From Halomonas sp. (GTDB lineage Bacteria; Pseudomonadota; Gammaproteobacteria; Pseudomonadales; Halomonadaceae), in NCBI GenBank assembly GCA_018401555.1, contig JAGYKP010000092.1:32065-96064 (forward strand): a stretch of DNA of 64,000 bases, given 5' to 3'. The notes beneath the pieces are model-generated. The model was given only the letters and a program-made list of their open reading frames with translations. It did no database searches and was not told where the DNA came from. A program made the translations under genes and the position numbers. This document shows, piece by piece, positions 10,440 through 19,209 of the stretch (positions are counted from its first letter, which is position 1; each line of letters starts with the position of its first letter).

Positions 10440-11474
10440 TCAGGAACGCTGGCGGGTCAGGAACATGGCATCGCCATAGCTGAAGAAGGCGTAGCGCTCG
10501 GCCACCGCCTCGCGATAGGCGGCCAGGGTGGTGTCATAGCCGGCGAAGGAGGCCACCAGCATCAGCAGGGTGGACTCCGGCAGGTGGAAGTTGGTGATCA
10601 GGGCGTCCACGCAGCGCCACTGGTAGCCGGGGTAGATGAAGATGTCGGTCTCGCCGCGGTAGGGAGCGATCTCGCCGGCCGCGTCGGTGGCGCTCTCCAG
10701 GCAGCGCACGCTGGTGGTGCCCACGGCGATCACGCGGCGGCCTGCGGCCCGTGCGGCGCGCACCTGCTCGCAGGTGGCCTCGTCCACCTCCAGCCACTCG
10801 CTGTGCATCTGGTGCTCTCGGATATCGTCGACGCGCACCGGCTGGAAGGTGCCGGCGCCCACATGCAGGGTGACGAAGGCGCGCTCGACACCCTTCTCGG
10901 CAAGTGCGGCGAGCAGCGGCTCGTCGAAGTGCAGCCCCGCGGTGGGGGCGGCCACCGCGCCGTCGCGCCGCGCATAGACGGTCTGGTAGCGTTCACGGTC
11001 GCTGCGCTCGTCGTCGCGGTCGATATAGGGCGGCAGCGGCATATGGCCGTGGCGCTCGAGGAGTTCGATCAGCGGGATGTCGCCGAGGAAGCGCAACTCG
11101 AACAGGGCGTCGCGGCGTCCCTCCACCACGGCACGCACATCGCCCTCGAAGATCAGCTCGGTGCCGGGCCTGGGGGACTTGCTGGAGCGCAGGTGGGCCA
11201 GGCCGCGGTGGGCATCCAGGGGGCGCTCGAGCAGCATCTCCACCTTGCCGCCGCTGGCCTTGTGGCCGTGCAGCCGCGCCGGGATCACCCGGGTGTCGTT
11301 GAACACCAGCAGGTCGCCTGGCTCGAGGAGCTCGAGCAGGTCCGGGAAGCGACGGTGGCTCAGCGTGCCGCTCGTGCCGTCCACGCACAGCAGCCGGCAG
11401 TCGGTGCGCTGCTCGGAGGGGTAGCGGGCGATCAGCTCGTCGGGAAGCTCGAAATGGAAGTCGGCGCGCTGCAT
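10440..11474 (-). CDS. queA: S-adenosylmethionine:tRNA ribosyltransferase-isomerase QueA
   Basis: Transfers and isomerises the ribosyl group of S-adenosylmethionine onto preQ1-tRNA to give epoxyqueuosine-tRNA. From ATG 11474 it is 344 residues, close to the usual 345-356; the track ORF start at 11639 runs through the tRNA-Leu gene and is not real. Motifs in order: [43 protein letters not shown], the [10 protein letters not shown] loop, [13 protein letters not shown] and [11 protein letters not shown]. First gene of the queA-tgt-yajC-secD-secF operon. Intact. Confidence 0.97.
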   Translation of the reverse strand: MQRADFHFELPDELIARYPSEQRTDCRLLCVDGTSGTLSHRRFPDLLELLEPGDLLVFNDTRVIPARLHGHKASGGKVEMLLERPLDAHRGLAHLRSSKSPRPGTELIFEGDVRAVVEGRRDALFELRFLGDIPLIELLERHGHMPLPPYIDRDDERSDRERYQTVYARRDGAVAAPTAGLHFDEPLLAALAEKGVERAFVTLHVGAGTFQPVRVDDIREHQMHSEWLEVDEATCEQVRAARAAGRRVIAVGTTSVRCLESATDAAGEIAPYRGETDIFIYPGYQWRCVDALITNFHLPESTLLMLVASFAGYDTTLAAYREAVAERYAFFSYGDAMFLTRQRS

Positions 11475-11547
11475 GCGGTTCGGGGTCCGGTGGTTTCTGG
11501 CAAGCCGCCTAGGATACCGGCTCGCTGGCGCGAAGTCAGGCCCGAGA

Positions 11548-11575
11548 TTGACCTGCCGGGCGGCCCACGTATAAT
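11548..11575 (+). promoter_or_regulatory. Sigma-70 promoter of tRNA-Leu
   Basis: TTGACC, a 16-base spacer and a perfect TATAAT, followed 11 bases later by the tRNA 5' end. This is the cleanest sigma-70 promoter in the window. Confidence 0.85.
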
Positions 11576-11586
11576 GCTCGCGCGTT

Positions 11587-11674
11587 GCCGGCGTGGCGGA
11601 ATTGGTAGACGCAGCGGATTCAAAATCCGCCGGGTGCAAGCCCTTGTCGGTTCGAGTCCAGACCGCCGGTACCA
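11587..11674 (+). tRNA. tRNA-Leu (anticodon CAA)
   Basis: The acceptor stem GCCGGCG pairs with CGCCGGT, and the encoded CCA end is present. The D-arm is GGCGGAATTGGTAGACGC; the anticodon arm GCGGA-TTCAAAA-TCCGC gives anticodon CAA at 11621-11623. A long class II variable arm (CGGGTGCAAGCCCTT) is as expected for leucine. The T-arm reads GTCGG-TTCGAGT-CCAGAC: the 3' strand pairs only if one extra A is bulged out, where CCGAC is expected. That extra base looks like an insertion error. The gene has its own promoter and a strong terminator, so it is a single-gene unit. Confidence 0.93.
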
Positions 11675-11691
11675 GCCCCTATGTCCCAGTC

Positions 11692-11732
11692 CAGATGGCC
11701 GCCTGAGTTGACATAACTCGGGCGGCCATCTG
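11692..11732 (+). terminator. Terminator after tRNA-Leu
   Basis: 18-base inverted repeat CAGATGGCCGCCTGAGTT / AACTCGGGCGGCCATCTG with a 5-base loop and a single G-T pair. Lies 18 bases after the tRNA and also serves the convergent ExoD-like gene. Confidence 0.8.
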
Positions 11733-11753
11733 CTGTAGGCACCCCAGGGGCGC

Positions 11754-12351
11754 TTACCCCACCACGCTCACCACCACGATGGCCAGGGTGGTGCCGGTCA
11801 GCAGGTAGCCCGCCAGGGCGAAGAGGCCGTCGTCGGCGAGCAGTGCCAGGCCGAACAGGGTCAGTGCGAGGCCGGCGCCGTTGGCGCTGAACGGGATGAA
11901 CTCCATGGGCGGCATGGCCAGCGCGATCACCAGGCAGATCAGGGCCACGGCGAAATGAGCCGGCGGGCGGGTGAGCGCCGTCAGGCGTTGATGCAGCAGG
12001 CGGTCCGTCCAGGCCGCCGGGCGCTCCAGCCAGGCCAGCACGCGATGGAAGCGCGGCCGTGACACCCGGCGCTGCAGCAGCCAGTGCGGCAGCCAGATGC
12101 TGCGTCGCCCGGCCGAGCAGCTGGCTGCTACGCGAGCAGCACCAGGCTGGCCATCAGCGTCGGCACCCCCGGGATGTCGCCGACCAGCGGTGCCAGGGTC
12201 ACCAGGCCGGCGAGCAGCAGGAAGGGGCAAAGCTGCGCCGGCCGACCGCCTCCAGGATGGCGCCGAGGCTGACGCTGGAGTCTCGATATCCGGCATGCCT
12301 GACCCGCTCCAGCAGGGCGCTCAGGCTGGTCGGCCCCCGCTCAGCGGCCAC
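11754..12351 (-). CDS. ExoD-family exopolysaccharide synthesis membrane protein, frameshifted
   Basis: Membrane protein of the ExoD family, named after a Rhizobium gene affecting exopolysaccharide synthesis and alkali tolerance; its biochemical role is not settled. The N-terminal part (TSLSALLERVRHAGYRDSSV, then LGAILEAVGRRSFAP) is in the 12199..12405 frame. The remainder (RRSIWLPHWLLQRRVSR and three membrane helices) is in the 11754 frame, with at least two indels between 12110 and 12225. The probable GTG start at 12351 overlaps the last bases of the small membrane ORF upstream, so the two are likely co-translated. Confidence 0.75.
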
Positions 12352-12496
12352 GTCGGCGACGCGTGACCAGCAGCAGGATCCCCAGCAGTACCAGCACGGG
12401 ACCAACGAAGCCGGCCGGGCTGGCCGCCTGCCAGCCCACGATGGGCAGCAGCACGCCGAGGCCGATCATCAACCAGGCGAAGAGTCGAACCGACAT
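12341..12496 (-). CDS. Small two-helix membrane protein (51 aa), hypothetical
   Basis: An ORF below the track's length cut-off. It encodes MSVRLFAWLMIGLGVLLPIV followed by a turn, a second hydrophobic helix (GPVLVLLGILLLV) and a basic end TRRRRGR. Hydrophobic helix pairs with a positive C-terminus fit a small inner-membrane protein. Its stop codon overlaps the probable GTG start of the ExoD-like gene by 11 bases. I do not recognise a family. Support is the codon pattern, the membrane topology and the overlap; no ribosome binding site stands out. Confidence 0.55.
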   Translation of the reverse strand: MSVRLFAWLMIGLGVLLPIVGWQAASPAGFVGPVLVLLGILLLVTRRRRGR

Positions 12497-12702
12497 GGGG
12501 CACTCCGTAGCAAAGGGGGCTCCAGTCTAGCCGCTGGCGAAGGGGGCTGCAGCCCGGGGTAGACCGACAGGGCTGTTGCGCCGTCGCGGGATGTCGTATG
12601 GTGGTGGTTCACAGTCCTTCGCCCGCTTGCGGGTGGAGGGCTGTTTTCGTTGGATACCACGATAAGCGTACAAACAGCGTTTATCAGCGTTCAGGAGGTG
12701 CC

Positions 12703-13116
12703 ATGCAGTCCCGTCCCCCGCTCATCATCAACCGGCTCGATGCCGATCGTCTGCAGCGCCTGATCGATGAGGCCAGCGACAAGGACCTCTTCGTGGCCGA
12801 TGCCCTCGAGCAGGAGCTCGAGCGCGGCGAGGTGGTCGATCCCGAAGAGATACCCGAGGATGTGGTCAGCATGAACAGCCGCGTCCAGTTCACCGACCTG
12901 GCCCGCGGGCGTCAGATGATTCGCACCCTGGTCTATCCCCGCTCGCTGGCCGATGTGGAAGATGCCATCTCGGTGATGGCGCCGGTGGGCGCCGGCCTGA
13001 TCGGCATGCGGGTCGGCGATACCATCGACTGGCCGCTGCCCGATGGTGGCCAGGTCCACCTGCGTGTGGATGCCATCCTGTGGCAGCCCGAGCGCGAGAA
13101 GCAGTACCACCGCTGA
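12703..13116 (+). CDS. rnk: Nucleoside diphosphate kinase regulator Rnk
   Basis: Rnk-family protein of 137 residues with an N-terminal coiled segment (LDADRLQRLIDEASDKDLFVADALEQEL) and a C-terminal GreA/GreB-like FKBP domain (VVSMNSRVQFTDLARGRQ, ending in AGLIGMRVGDTIDWPLPDG). Rnk binds RNA polymerase in E. coli and restores nucleoside diphosphate kinase and alginate in Pseudomonas algR2 mutants. A perfect AGGAGG lies 5 bases before ATG 12703, which fixes this start over the longer track ORF. A RhtB-type exporter gene follows after 10 bases, so they are probably co-transcribed. Intact. Confidence 0.9.
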   Translation: MQSRPPLIINRLDADRLQRLIDEASDKDLFVADALEQELERGEVVDPEEIPEDVVSMNSRVQFTDLARGRQMIRTLVYPRSLADVEDAISVMAPVGAGLIGMRVGDTIDWPLPDGGQVHLRVDAILWQPEREKQYHR

Positions 13117-13126
13117 GGACACCGAC

Positions 13127-13746
13127 ATGCCCCTATCCCTGTGGCTCTCCCTGGCGGCGGTATGTGCCATGGGCGCCATGTCCCCGGGTCCCAGCCTGGC
13201 CATGGTGCTGCGCCACACCCTGGGCGGCGGGCGTGCCCCGGGTGTCGTGGCGGGGCTCTCCCATGCTCTGGGAGTCGGCTTCTATGCGCTGCTGACCGTG
13301 TGGGGGCTGGGGCGTTGATCGTGCGCCAGCCCATGCTGTTCCAGGTCATCACCTGGGGCGGTGCGGCGTACCTGGCCTGGCTGGGTATCAGGGCGCTGCG
13401 TGCCGGTCGCGGAGGCGCCCTGCAGGCCGATGTGGCGACCACCACGCGGCGTCAGGCGGCCCGCGACGGCGTGCTGGTGGCACTCGGCAACCCCAAGCTG
13501 ATCCTGTTCTTCATCGCCCTGCTCAGCCAGTTCGTCACGCCCGACATGACCCTCGCCGGCCAGGCGCTGATCGTGCTCACCGCCATGGTGATCGACGGCG
13601 CCTGGTATGTGCTGGTGGCCCTGGGGCTCTCCCACTCCCGGGTCCTGCCCTGGCTGCAGGCCCACGCCCACTGGATCAACCGCGCCACCGGTATACTGCT
13701 GCTGGCACTGGCGGCGCGGGTGGTCAGCGGGCCGCTGCTCGCCTGA
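13127..13746 (+). CDS. LysE/RhtB-family amino-acid exporter, frameshifted
   Basis: Six-helix inner-membrane exporter of the RhtB (homoserine/threonine efflux) family, about 205 residues. The first frame gives the family opening MGAMSPGPSLAMVLRHTLGGGR and ends at a false stop at 13318. The second frame continues with QVITWGGAAYLAWLGIRALR and the conserved ARDGVLVALGNPKLILFFIALLSQF. The shift is near 13310 within GLGALIV. The substrate cannot be deduced. Directly downstream of rnk. Confidence 0.88.
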
Positions 13747-13830
13747 ACGGTGGGCTCCAGCGTTGACGAAGCGCGGCCGGCACGCCTGTGAAGGGTCGGA
13801 AGGAGTGATAGGCTCGGTGCTGAACCCGCC

Positions 13831-15075
13831 GTGCAGATCCTGCCGATGAAAGAGTCGTCACGGGCGCCACAGGCGCTCGCCCTGGTACTGGAAGCGGACA
13901 TGGAGGTGGCCGCAGTGCTCTCCCTGCAGCTGGAGGTGCTGGGCCTGGAGAGCCGCTACTATCGCCACTCCACGCACCTGCTCGAGGAGGTGACCAGGCG
14001 CCCCCCGCAGCTGGTGGTCATGGGCCTGGAGGTGGGCAGCGAGGATGCCATCGCCCTGCTGCGTCGCCTGGCAGCGACCGGCTACCGGGGGTGGGTGCTG
14101 CTGCTCTCCGGCGTGGAGCGCAAGATAGCGCGCATCGCCGAGCGTGTGGGGCAGACCCTGGGCCTGCATATGCTGGGCTGCCTCGACAAGCCCATGCGCC
14201 TGGCCGACCTGCGCCGCTGCCTGGGCAACCTGCGGGTGGGGCGCGAACCGCCCGCCGAAGTCGACGGTGAGCCGCCATTCTCCTGCGAGGAGCTGGACCT
14301 GGCCCTCAAGCGGCGCGAGCTGACGCTTCACTACCAGCCCCAGTTCGAGCTCTCCTCCGGGCGCCTGAGTGGCGTGGAGGCGCTGGTGCGCTGGGCGCAT
14401 CCCGAGCTGGGGCTGATCGGTCCCGCGGGCTTCCTGCCGCTGCTGACACCCGAGCAGGGCAAGCGGTTGACCCGCCGCGTGCTGGAGATGGCCCTGCGCG
14501 ATGCGGACATCTGGCATCGCGAGGGCGTCATGCCGTCGCTATCGGTGAACGTGACCCCCGATGACCTGATGTGTCCCGGACCTGCTGGCGCTGACCCGGC
14601 ACCGCCGGCCCCGGTGACCCGCCGCTGGTGCTGGAGGTGACCGAGACCGCCGCGATGCACGATGACCTGCTGGGCAGCGAGGTCGCCGCCCGCCTCTGCC
14701 TGGGTGGGCTGGAGGTCTCGGTGGACGACTTCGGAATCGGCTTCTCGTCGCTGTCACGACTGCAGCTGCTGCCGATCAGCGAGCTCAAGATCGATCGCAG
14801 CTTCGTGCGCCACCTGCACGAGGAGTCCCAGGATGCCGCCATCGTCGAGGCGGTCGCGCTGCTGGGGCGCAGGCTCGGCATCCGGGTGGTGGCCGAGGGG
14901 GTCGAGGACCCGGGAGTGCTGGCGCTGCTCGATCGCTTCGGCTGCACCCATGTGCAGGGCTTCGGCCTGGGCCGGCCGATGCCCGCCAGGGGATATCCTG
15001 GAGCTGGGGGCCACTCAGGACGCGATGCGTTTCAGTACCTCCGCCACGGGTGAGCCGCTGGGCAGCACGCCATAG
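13831..15075 (+). CDS. EAL-domain protein with degenerate receiver domain, frameshifted
   Basis: Predicted c-di-GMP phosphodiesterase or binding protein. Residues 10-125 have a receiver-like fold, but the phospho-acceptor position reads LVVMGLEVG where a receiver has an Asp, and the N-terminal acidic pair is only EAD. This domain therefore cannot be phosphorylated in the usual way. The EAL domain holds the catalytic motifs GVEALVRWAHP, LEVTETAA, VDDFGIGFSSL, ELKIDRSF and VVAEGVED. One indel lies near 14600 (in the N-binding loop SVNVTPDDL...) and another near 14985, so the exact end is uncertain; 15075 assumes the frame of DILELGATQ. The start may be ATG 13846. The 3' end overlaps the convergent acyl-CoA dehydrogenase. 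Confidence 0.82.
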
Positions 15076-16691
15076 GCGGGGCCCGCCTCGCTGCCCAGCC
15101 GTGCCCGGCAGAAGGTCTCGCCGACCGCATTCGGTGCATGGCGCAGCAGCAGCGCGCCCTGCAGGCACTGGGCCAGACGCTGGGTGAGCCAGCGCGCCCG
15201 TGGCTCGAGTTCCTGCGGAGGCGCCTCCAGCAGGTGCTCCAGGCCACCCAGGGCGTCATCAAGCTCCCGGACCTGTCCCCGCGCCGGGGTGAGCTCCTGC
15301 CATAACGCTTCCAGTGCCTCGGGATGGCGGGCCAATACCCGTAGCACATCCAGGCAGATGACGTTGCCCGAGCCCTCCCAGATCGAGTTGACCGGCGCCT
15401 CGCGGTAGAGACGCGCCAGTGGCGACTCCTCCACGTAGCCGATGCCTCCCAGGCACTCCATGGCCTCGGCCATGAAGCCCGGCCCGCGCTTGTTGTGCCA
15501 GTACTTGGCCAGCGCCGGCAGCAGCCGGGCCAGGGCGTGTTCGCCCGCGTCGCCGCGGGCCGCGCCGTCGAAGGCGCGGGCGGCGCGCAGCGAGAGGGCC
15601 ACCCCGGCCTCCACCTCCAGCGCCAGGTCGGCGATCACCGCACGCATCAGCGGCTGCTCGGCCAGTGGTCGGCCGAAGGCGAGGCGCGCCTGCACGTGGC
15701 GCCACGCCTCGCCGAGGGCCTGGCGCATCATGCCCACCGGGGCGCTGGCGGCATCCAGGCGCGTCTGCTGCACCATCTCGAGGAGGGTGGCGATGCCGCG
15801 GTCGGGCGGACCGATGGGCTCGGCCCAGGCGCCGCGGTACTCGATCTCCGCCGAGGCGTTGGCGCGGTTGCCGCACTTCTCCTTGAGGCGCTGCAGCTCG
15901 ATGGCGTTGCGCTCGCCATCGGGGGTGAAGCGCGGCACCAGGAAGCACCCGAGCCCCGCCTCGGTCTGCGCCAGGGTCAGGAAGGCGTCGGACATGGGGG
16001 CGCTGCAGAACCACTTGTGGCCGGTCAGTCGCCAGCCGTCGTCGGTCGGCTCTGCCCGTGCCGCGGCGAGGGGGTCGGCTCGTGTGGAATTGCTACGCAC
16101 ATCGCTGCCGCCCTGTTTCTCGGTCATGGCCATGCCGAAGGTGAGCCCTTGCTTGTGTGCCGCCGGCAGCGCCCGCGGGTCATAGTGGCTGGCCAGCAGG
16201 CCGGGTGCCCAGTGGGTCTCCACGTGGGGGGAGTGGCGCAGTACGGGCATGGCGGCGTGGGTCATGGTCACCGGGCAGCAGAATCCCGGTTCGGCCTGGG
16301 TCAGCAGGTAGAGGGCAGCGACATGGGCCTGGTGGCCGCCGTGCCCCTCCTCCTGCCAGGCCACGGCGTGCCAGCCGCCCTCGATGGCCAGGCGCATCAG
16401 CTGGTGATAGGCGGGGTGGTAGGTCACCTCGTCCAGTCGCCGGCCGTGGCGGTCGAAGAGGCGCAGCTCCGGTGGGTGGCGGTTGGCCGCCTCACCCAGC
16501 GCCTGGACGCCCTCGCTGCCGGTCTCACGGCCCAGCGCCGCGAGCCGTTGGGCGACCCACGCCGGGGCCTCCCGGGCCAGGGCCTCGCGCAGCGGAAGGT
16601 CCTCGGCGAGCAGGTCGCGGTCGCCGGCCGGGAGTGGCTGGTTGGTTACCTCATGGGTGGCCAGGCGGGTACGGGGCGCGTGGTCGGGCAT
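15015..16691 (-). CDS. Acyl-CoA dehydrogenase, AidB-like
   Basis: 558-residue flavoprotein of the AidB/isovaleryl-CoA dehydrogenase branch. FAD and substrate motifs in order: CCPVTMTHAAMPVLRH, FGMAMTEKQGGSDVRSN, LTGHKWFCSAPMSDAFL, EKCGNRANASAEI and MECLGGIGYVEESPLARLYRE followed by SIWEGSGNVICLDVLR. The TEKQGGSDVR and NSIWEGSGN strings are typical of AidB. E. coli AidB binds DNA and protects against alkylation; whether this one is a repair protein or a catabolic enzyme cannot be decided from sequence. Start chosen at MPDHAPRTRL; the track start at 16949 overlaps the divergent Nudix gene. Intact. Confidence 0.9.
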   Translation of the reverse strand: MPDHAPRTRLATHEVTNQPLPAGDRDLLAEDLPLREALAREAPAWVAQRLAALGRETGSEGVQALGEAANRHPPELRLFDRHGRRLDEVTYHPAYHQLMRLAIEGGWHAVAWQEEGHGGHQAHVAALYLLTQAEPGFCCPVTMTHAAMPVLRHSPHVETHWAPGLLASHYDPRALPAAHKQGLTFGMAMTEKQGGSDVRSNSTRADPLAAARAEPTDDGWRLTGHKWFCSAPMSDAFLTLAQTEAGLGCFLVPRFTPDGERNAIELQRLKEKCGNRANASAEIEYRGAWAEPIGPPDRGIATLLEMVQQTRLDAASAPVGMMRQALGEAWRHVQARLAFGRPLAEQPLMRAVIADLALEVEAGVALSLRAARAFDGAARGDAGEHALARLLPALAKYWHNKRGPGFMAEAMECLGGIGYVEESPLARLYREAPVNSIWEGSGNVICLDVLRVLARHPEALEALWQELTPARGQVRELDDALGGLEHLLEAPPQELEPRARWLTQRLAQCLQGALLLRHAPNAVGETFCRARLGSEAGPAYGVLPSGSPVAEVLKRIAS

Positions 16692-16806
16692 GGCGGGTCT
16701 CCCGCGTCGGCGGTCTCGCCTGAGCATGGGAGCCACGGCGCCCGCGGTCAACGTGACGCCACGCCGCCGACTGGTTAGGCTTGGGGCATTTCCCGGGGAG
16801 ATGCCG

Positions 16807-17352
16807 ATGATCGAAGATCCGCGCGATGCACGCCTGCCGGCGCCGCTTGTTGCCCGCGAGCGCATCCAGCTGGTGGATGCCCGCAATCGCCCCTGCGGCA
16901 GCGCCTGGCGCGCCGAGATGCGCCGCTTCCGCTTCTGGCACCGTGCCACCTACGTGGTGGTGGTCAACGCCCGTGGTGAGCTCTGCGTGCAGCGCCGTAC
17001 CCTGACCAAGGAGGTCTTCCCCGGCGGGCTCGACCTGGCCGCCGGCGGCGTGGTGGGGGCCGGGGAGGCAGAGCACGTGGCGGCGCGCCGCGAGCTCGAG
17101 GAGGAGCTGGGCATCCGCGGCGCGACGCTGGTGCCGGCGGGTGGCTTCGTGCATGCCCGGGGCGGCAACCATATCTTCGGTAGCCTCTTCCTGGTCGAGC
17201 ATGACGGGCCGCTGACGCTCCAGGCCGAGGAGGTGGCCGAGGCGTTCTGGCTGCCGCCCGCCGAGGCGCTGGCGCTGGCGGAGGTGACCCCGGACACTCG
17301 CCAGGCGGTGGAGGTGCTGCGTGACGCCGGGATGCTGGAGGCGGCATCATGA
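16807..17352 (+). CDS. Nudix hydrolase, YfcD-like
   Basis: 181-residue Nudix protein. The Nudix box is complete: [20 protein letters not shown] followed by LGI, giving G-X5-E-X7-REUXEEXGU. The N-terminal part ([19 protein letters not shown], then [19 protein letters not shown]) resembles YfcD/isopentenyl-diphosphate-isomerase-like hydrolases. Start at ATG 16807 gives GGGGAG 6 bases upstream; ATG 16801 is too close to it. The last codons overlap the moxR start by 4 bases (ATGA), so this gene leads the moxR-DUF58-transglutaminase operon. Substrate unknown. Intact. Confidence 0.9.
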   Translation: MIEDPRDARLPAPLVARERIQLVDARNRPCGSAWRAEMRRFRFWHRATYVVVVNARGELCVQRRTLTKEVFPGGLDLAAGGVVGAGEAEHVAARRELEEELGIRGATLVPAGGFVHARGGNHIFGSLFLVEHDGPLTLQAEEVAEAFWLPPAEALALAEVTPDTRQAVEVLRDAGMLEAAS

Positions 17353-18276
17353 ACCGGCCGGCCAGCCTCAACGAACTGGACGCCGTGCTGGCGGCCCTCG
17401 AGGGGGTGGTGCTGGGCAAGTCCCGGGAGGTGCGCCTGGCGCTCTGCTGCCTGCTGTGCCGCGGCCACCTGCTGATCGAGGACCTGCCGGGGCTGGGCAA
17501 GACCACCCTGGCCCAGTCGCTGTCGCGGGTCACCGGCCTGGACATGCAGCGCCTGCAGTTCACCAGCGACCTGCTGCCCGCCGACGTGCTCGGTGTCTCG
17601 GTGTTCGATCCACGCGAGGCGCGCTTCACCTTCCATCCGGGGCCGATCTTCCATGGCGTGGTGCTGGCCGACGAGATCAACCGCGCCACCCCCAAGACCC
17701 AGAGCGCGCTGCTCGAGGCCATGGAGGAGGGGCGGGTGACCGTGGAGGGCGAGACCCGCTCGCTGCCCGACCCGTTCTTCGTCATCGCCACCCAGAACCC
17801 CCAGGAGCAGGCTGGCACCTTCGCGCTGCCGGAGTCCCAGCTCGACCGTTTCCTGATGCGCCTCTCGCTGGGTTACCCCGACGCCCGCGCCGAACGCGAG
17901 ATCCTGCGCGGTCGCGCGCCGGCCGCGAACGCCTGGCCGAGCTGCCGGCGCTGCTCGATGCTGAACGGCTGCGCGCCTGGCAGGCGCGGCTGGCCTCCAT
18001 CCATGTGGCCGAGGCGCTGCTCGACTATGTTGCAGGCGCTGGTCACCGCCAGCCGCGAACACCCGGAGCTTGCCTGGGGGCTCTCCACCCGCGGTGCCCT
18101 GGCGCTGCCAGGCGGCCCGCGGCTGGGCACTCCTCGAGGGACGCGACCACGTGCTGCCCGAGGACGTCCAGGCGGTGTGGGTGCCGGTGGTGGGGCATCG
18201 CCTGAGCAGCGGTCGGCGCGAGGAGGGCGAGGCCCTGGCCCGCCACCTGCTGTCCCGTGTGCCGGTGATGGGCTAG
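17349..18276 (+). CDS. MoxR-family AAA+ ATPase, frameshifted
   Basis: AAA+ chaperone of the MoxR class, which usually acts with a von Willebrand or DUF58 partner to insert cofactors or mature proteins. Walker A is [13 protein letters not shown], Walker B is [20 protein letters not shown], sensor 1 is [20 protein letters not shown], with the arginine-bearing [13 protein letters not shown] following. After residue 190 the reading moves through three frames (shifts near 17915, 18030 and 18110), with conserved pieces [23 protein letters not shown]-like and [25 protein letters not shown] overlap with the Nudix gene; 2 bases before the DUF58 gene. Confidence 0.88.
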
Positions 18277-18278
18277 GC

Positions 18279-19209
18279 GTGCTGTCCCGGGCGTCTCGCC
18301 AGCGCTGGTGGCGACGGGCGGCGATCGCGCCCGGCACGCCGCTGCCCCAGCGTCGGCTGTTCCTGCTGCCCACCCGCTTCGGCCTGGGCTGGGCGGTGCT
18401 GGTCCTGCTGCTGCTGCTGTTCGGCATCAACTACCAGAACAGCCTCGCCTACGGGCTCTCCTTCTGGCTGTTTGCGGTGGCGGCGGTGGCCCTGCTGCGC
18501 ACCTGGCGCAACCTGCTCGGCGTGCGTGCCAGCCTGCGCCTGCCCGCCGAGACCTTTGCCGGGGGCGAGGCGCGCCTGGGAGTGATGCTGGATGGCGGGC
18601 GTGCGCGCCACGCCGATCCAGCTGCACGCCGCTCGGGGCGACGGCGACCCGTCGACGCTGCCGCGAGGGCCATGGCCAGGCGGACCTGGCCCTGCCGGCC
18701 GCTGCTCGCGGCGAGCATCCGCTGCCGCTGCTGCGCCTGGAGAGCGCCTGGCCGCTGGGCCTGGTGCGTGCCGTTGCCTGGCTGGCGAGTGACGAGACGC
18801 TGCTGGTCTATCCCCGGCCGCTGGCCGACGAGATCCCCGAGCACCGCCAGGCCGGGGCGGGACTCGAGGCCACCGACTTCGCCGGCCTGCGTCGCGCCGA
18901 GCCCGGCGACAGCCCGGCCCGGCTGGCCTGGAAACAGTGGAGTCGCACCGGCGTGCTGGCGGCCAAGGCCTTCAGCGTACCGCCTCGCCAGCAGCTGTGG
19001 CTGGACTACGATGCCTGTCGCGGTGCCCCGGAGACGCGCCTGTCGATCCTCTGCGCGCGGGTGCTGGCCCACCACCAGGCCGGCGATCGCTACGGGCTGC
19101 GCCTGCCGGGCGTGACCCTGGCCCAGGGCGAGGGGCCGCCCAGCGCCGCCAGGCGCTGACGGCGCTGGCGCGCTTTCGCCCAGCTGGCACGCCGGGAGGT
19201 GTGCGTTGA
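18279..19209 (+). CDS. DUF58 domain protein, frameshifted
   Basis: Membrane-anchored DUF58 protein, the usual partner of MoxR ATPases. Two helices near the N-terminus ([20 protein letters not shown] and [17 protein letters not shown]) precede a beta-rich region, and the DUF58 core ([50 protein letters not shown]) follows. At least three indels are needed (near 18600, 18660 and 19135). The start is GTG 18279, just after the moxR stop. The end in the corrected frame, LALARF-like [16 protein letters not shown], gives TGA at 19207-19209, overlapping the TTG start of the transglutaminase gene. Confidence 0.85.

Noticed and set aside
15495-16778. Plus-strand ORF (427 aa) opposite the acyl-CoA dehydrogenase
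   Set aside because: Antisense shadow, low-complexity composition and no family motif.
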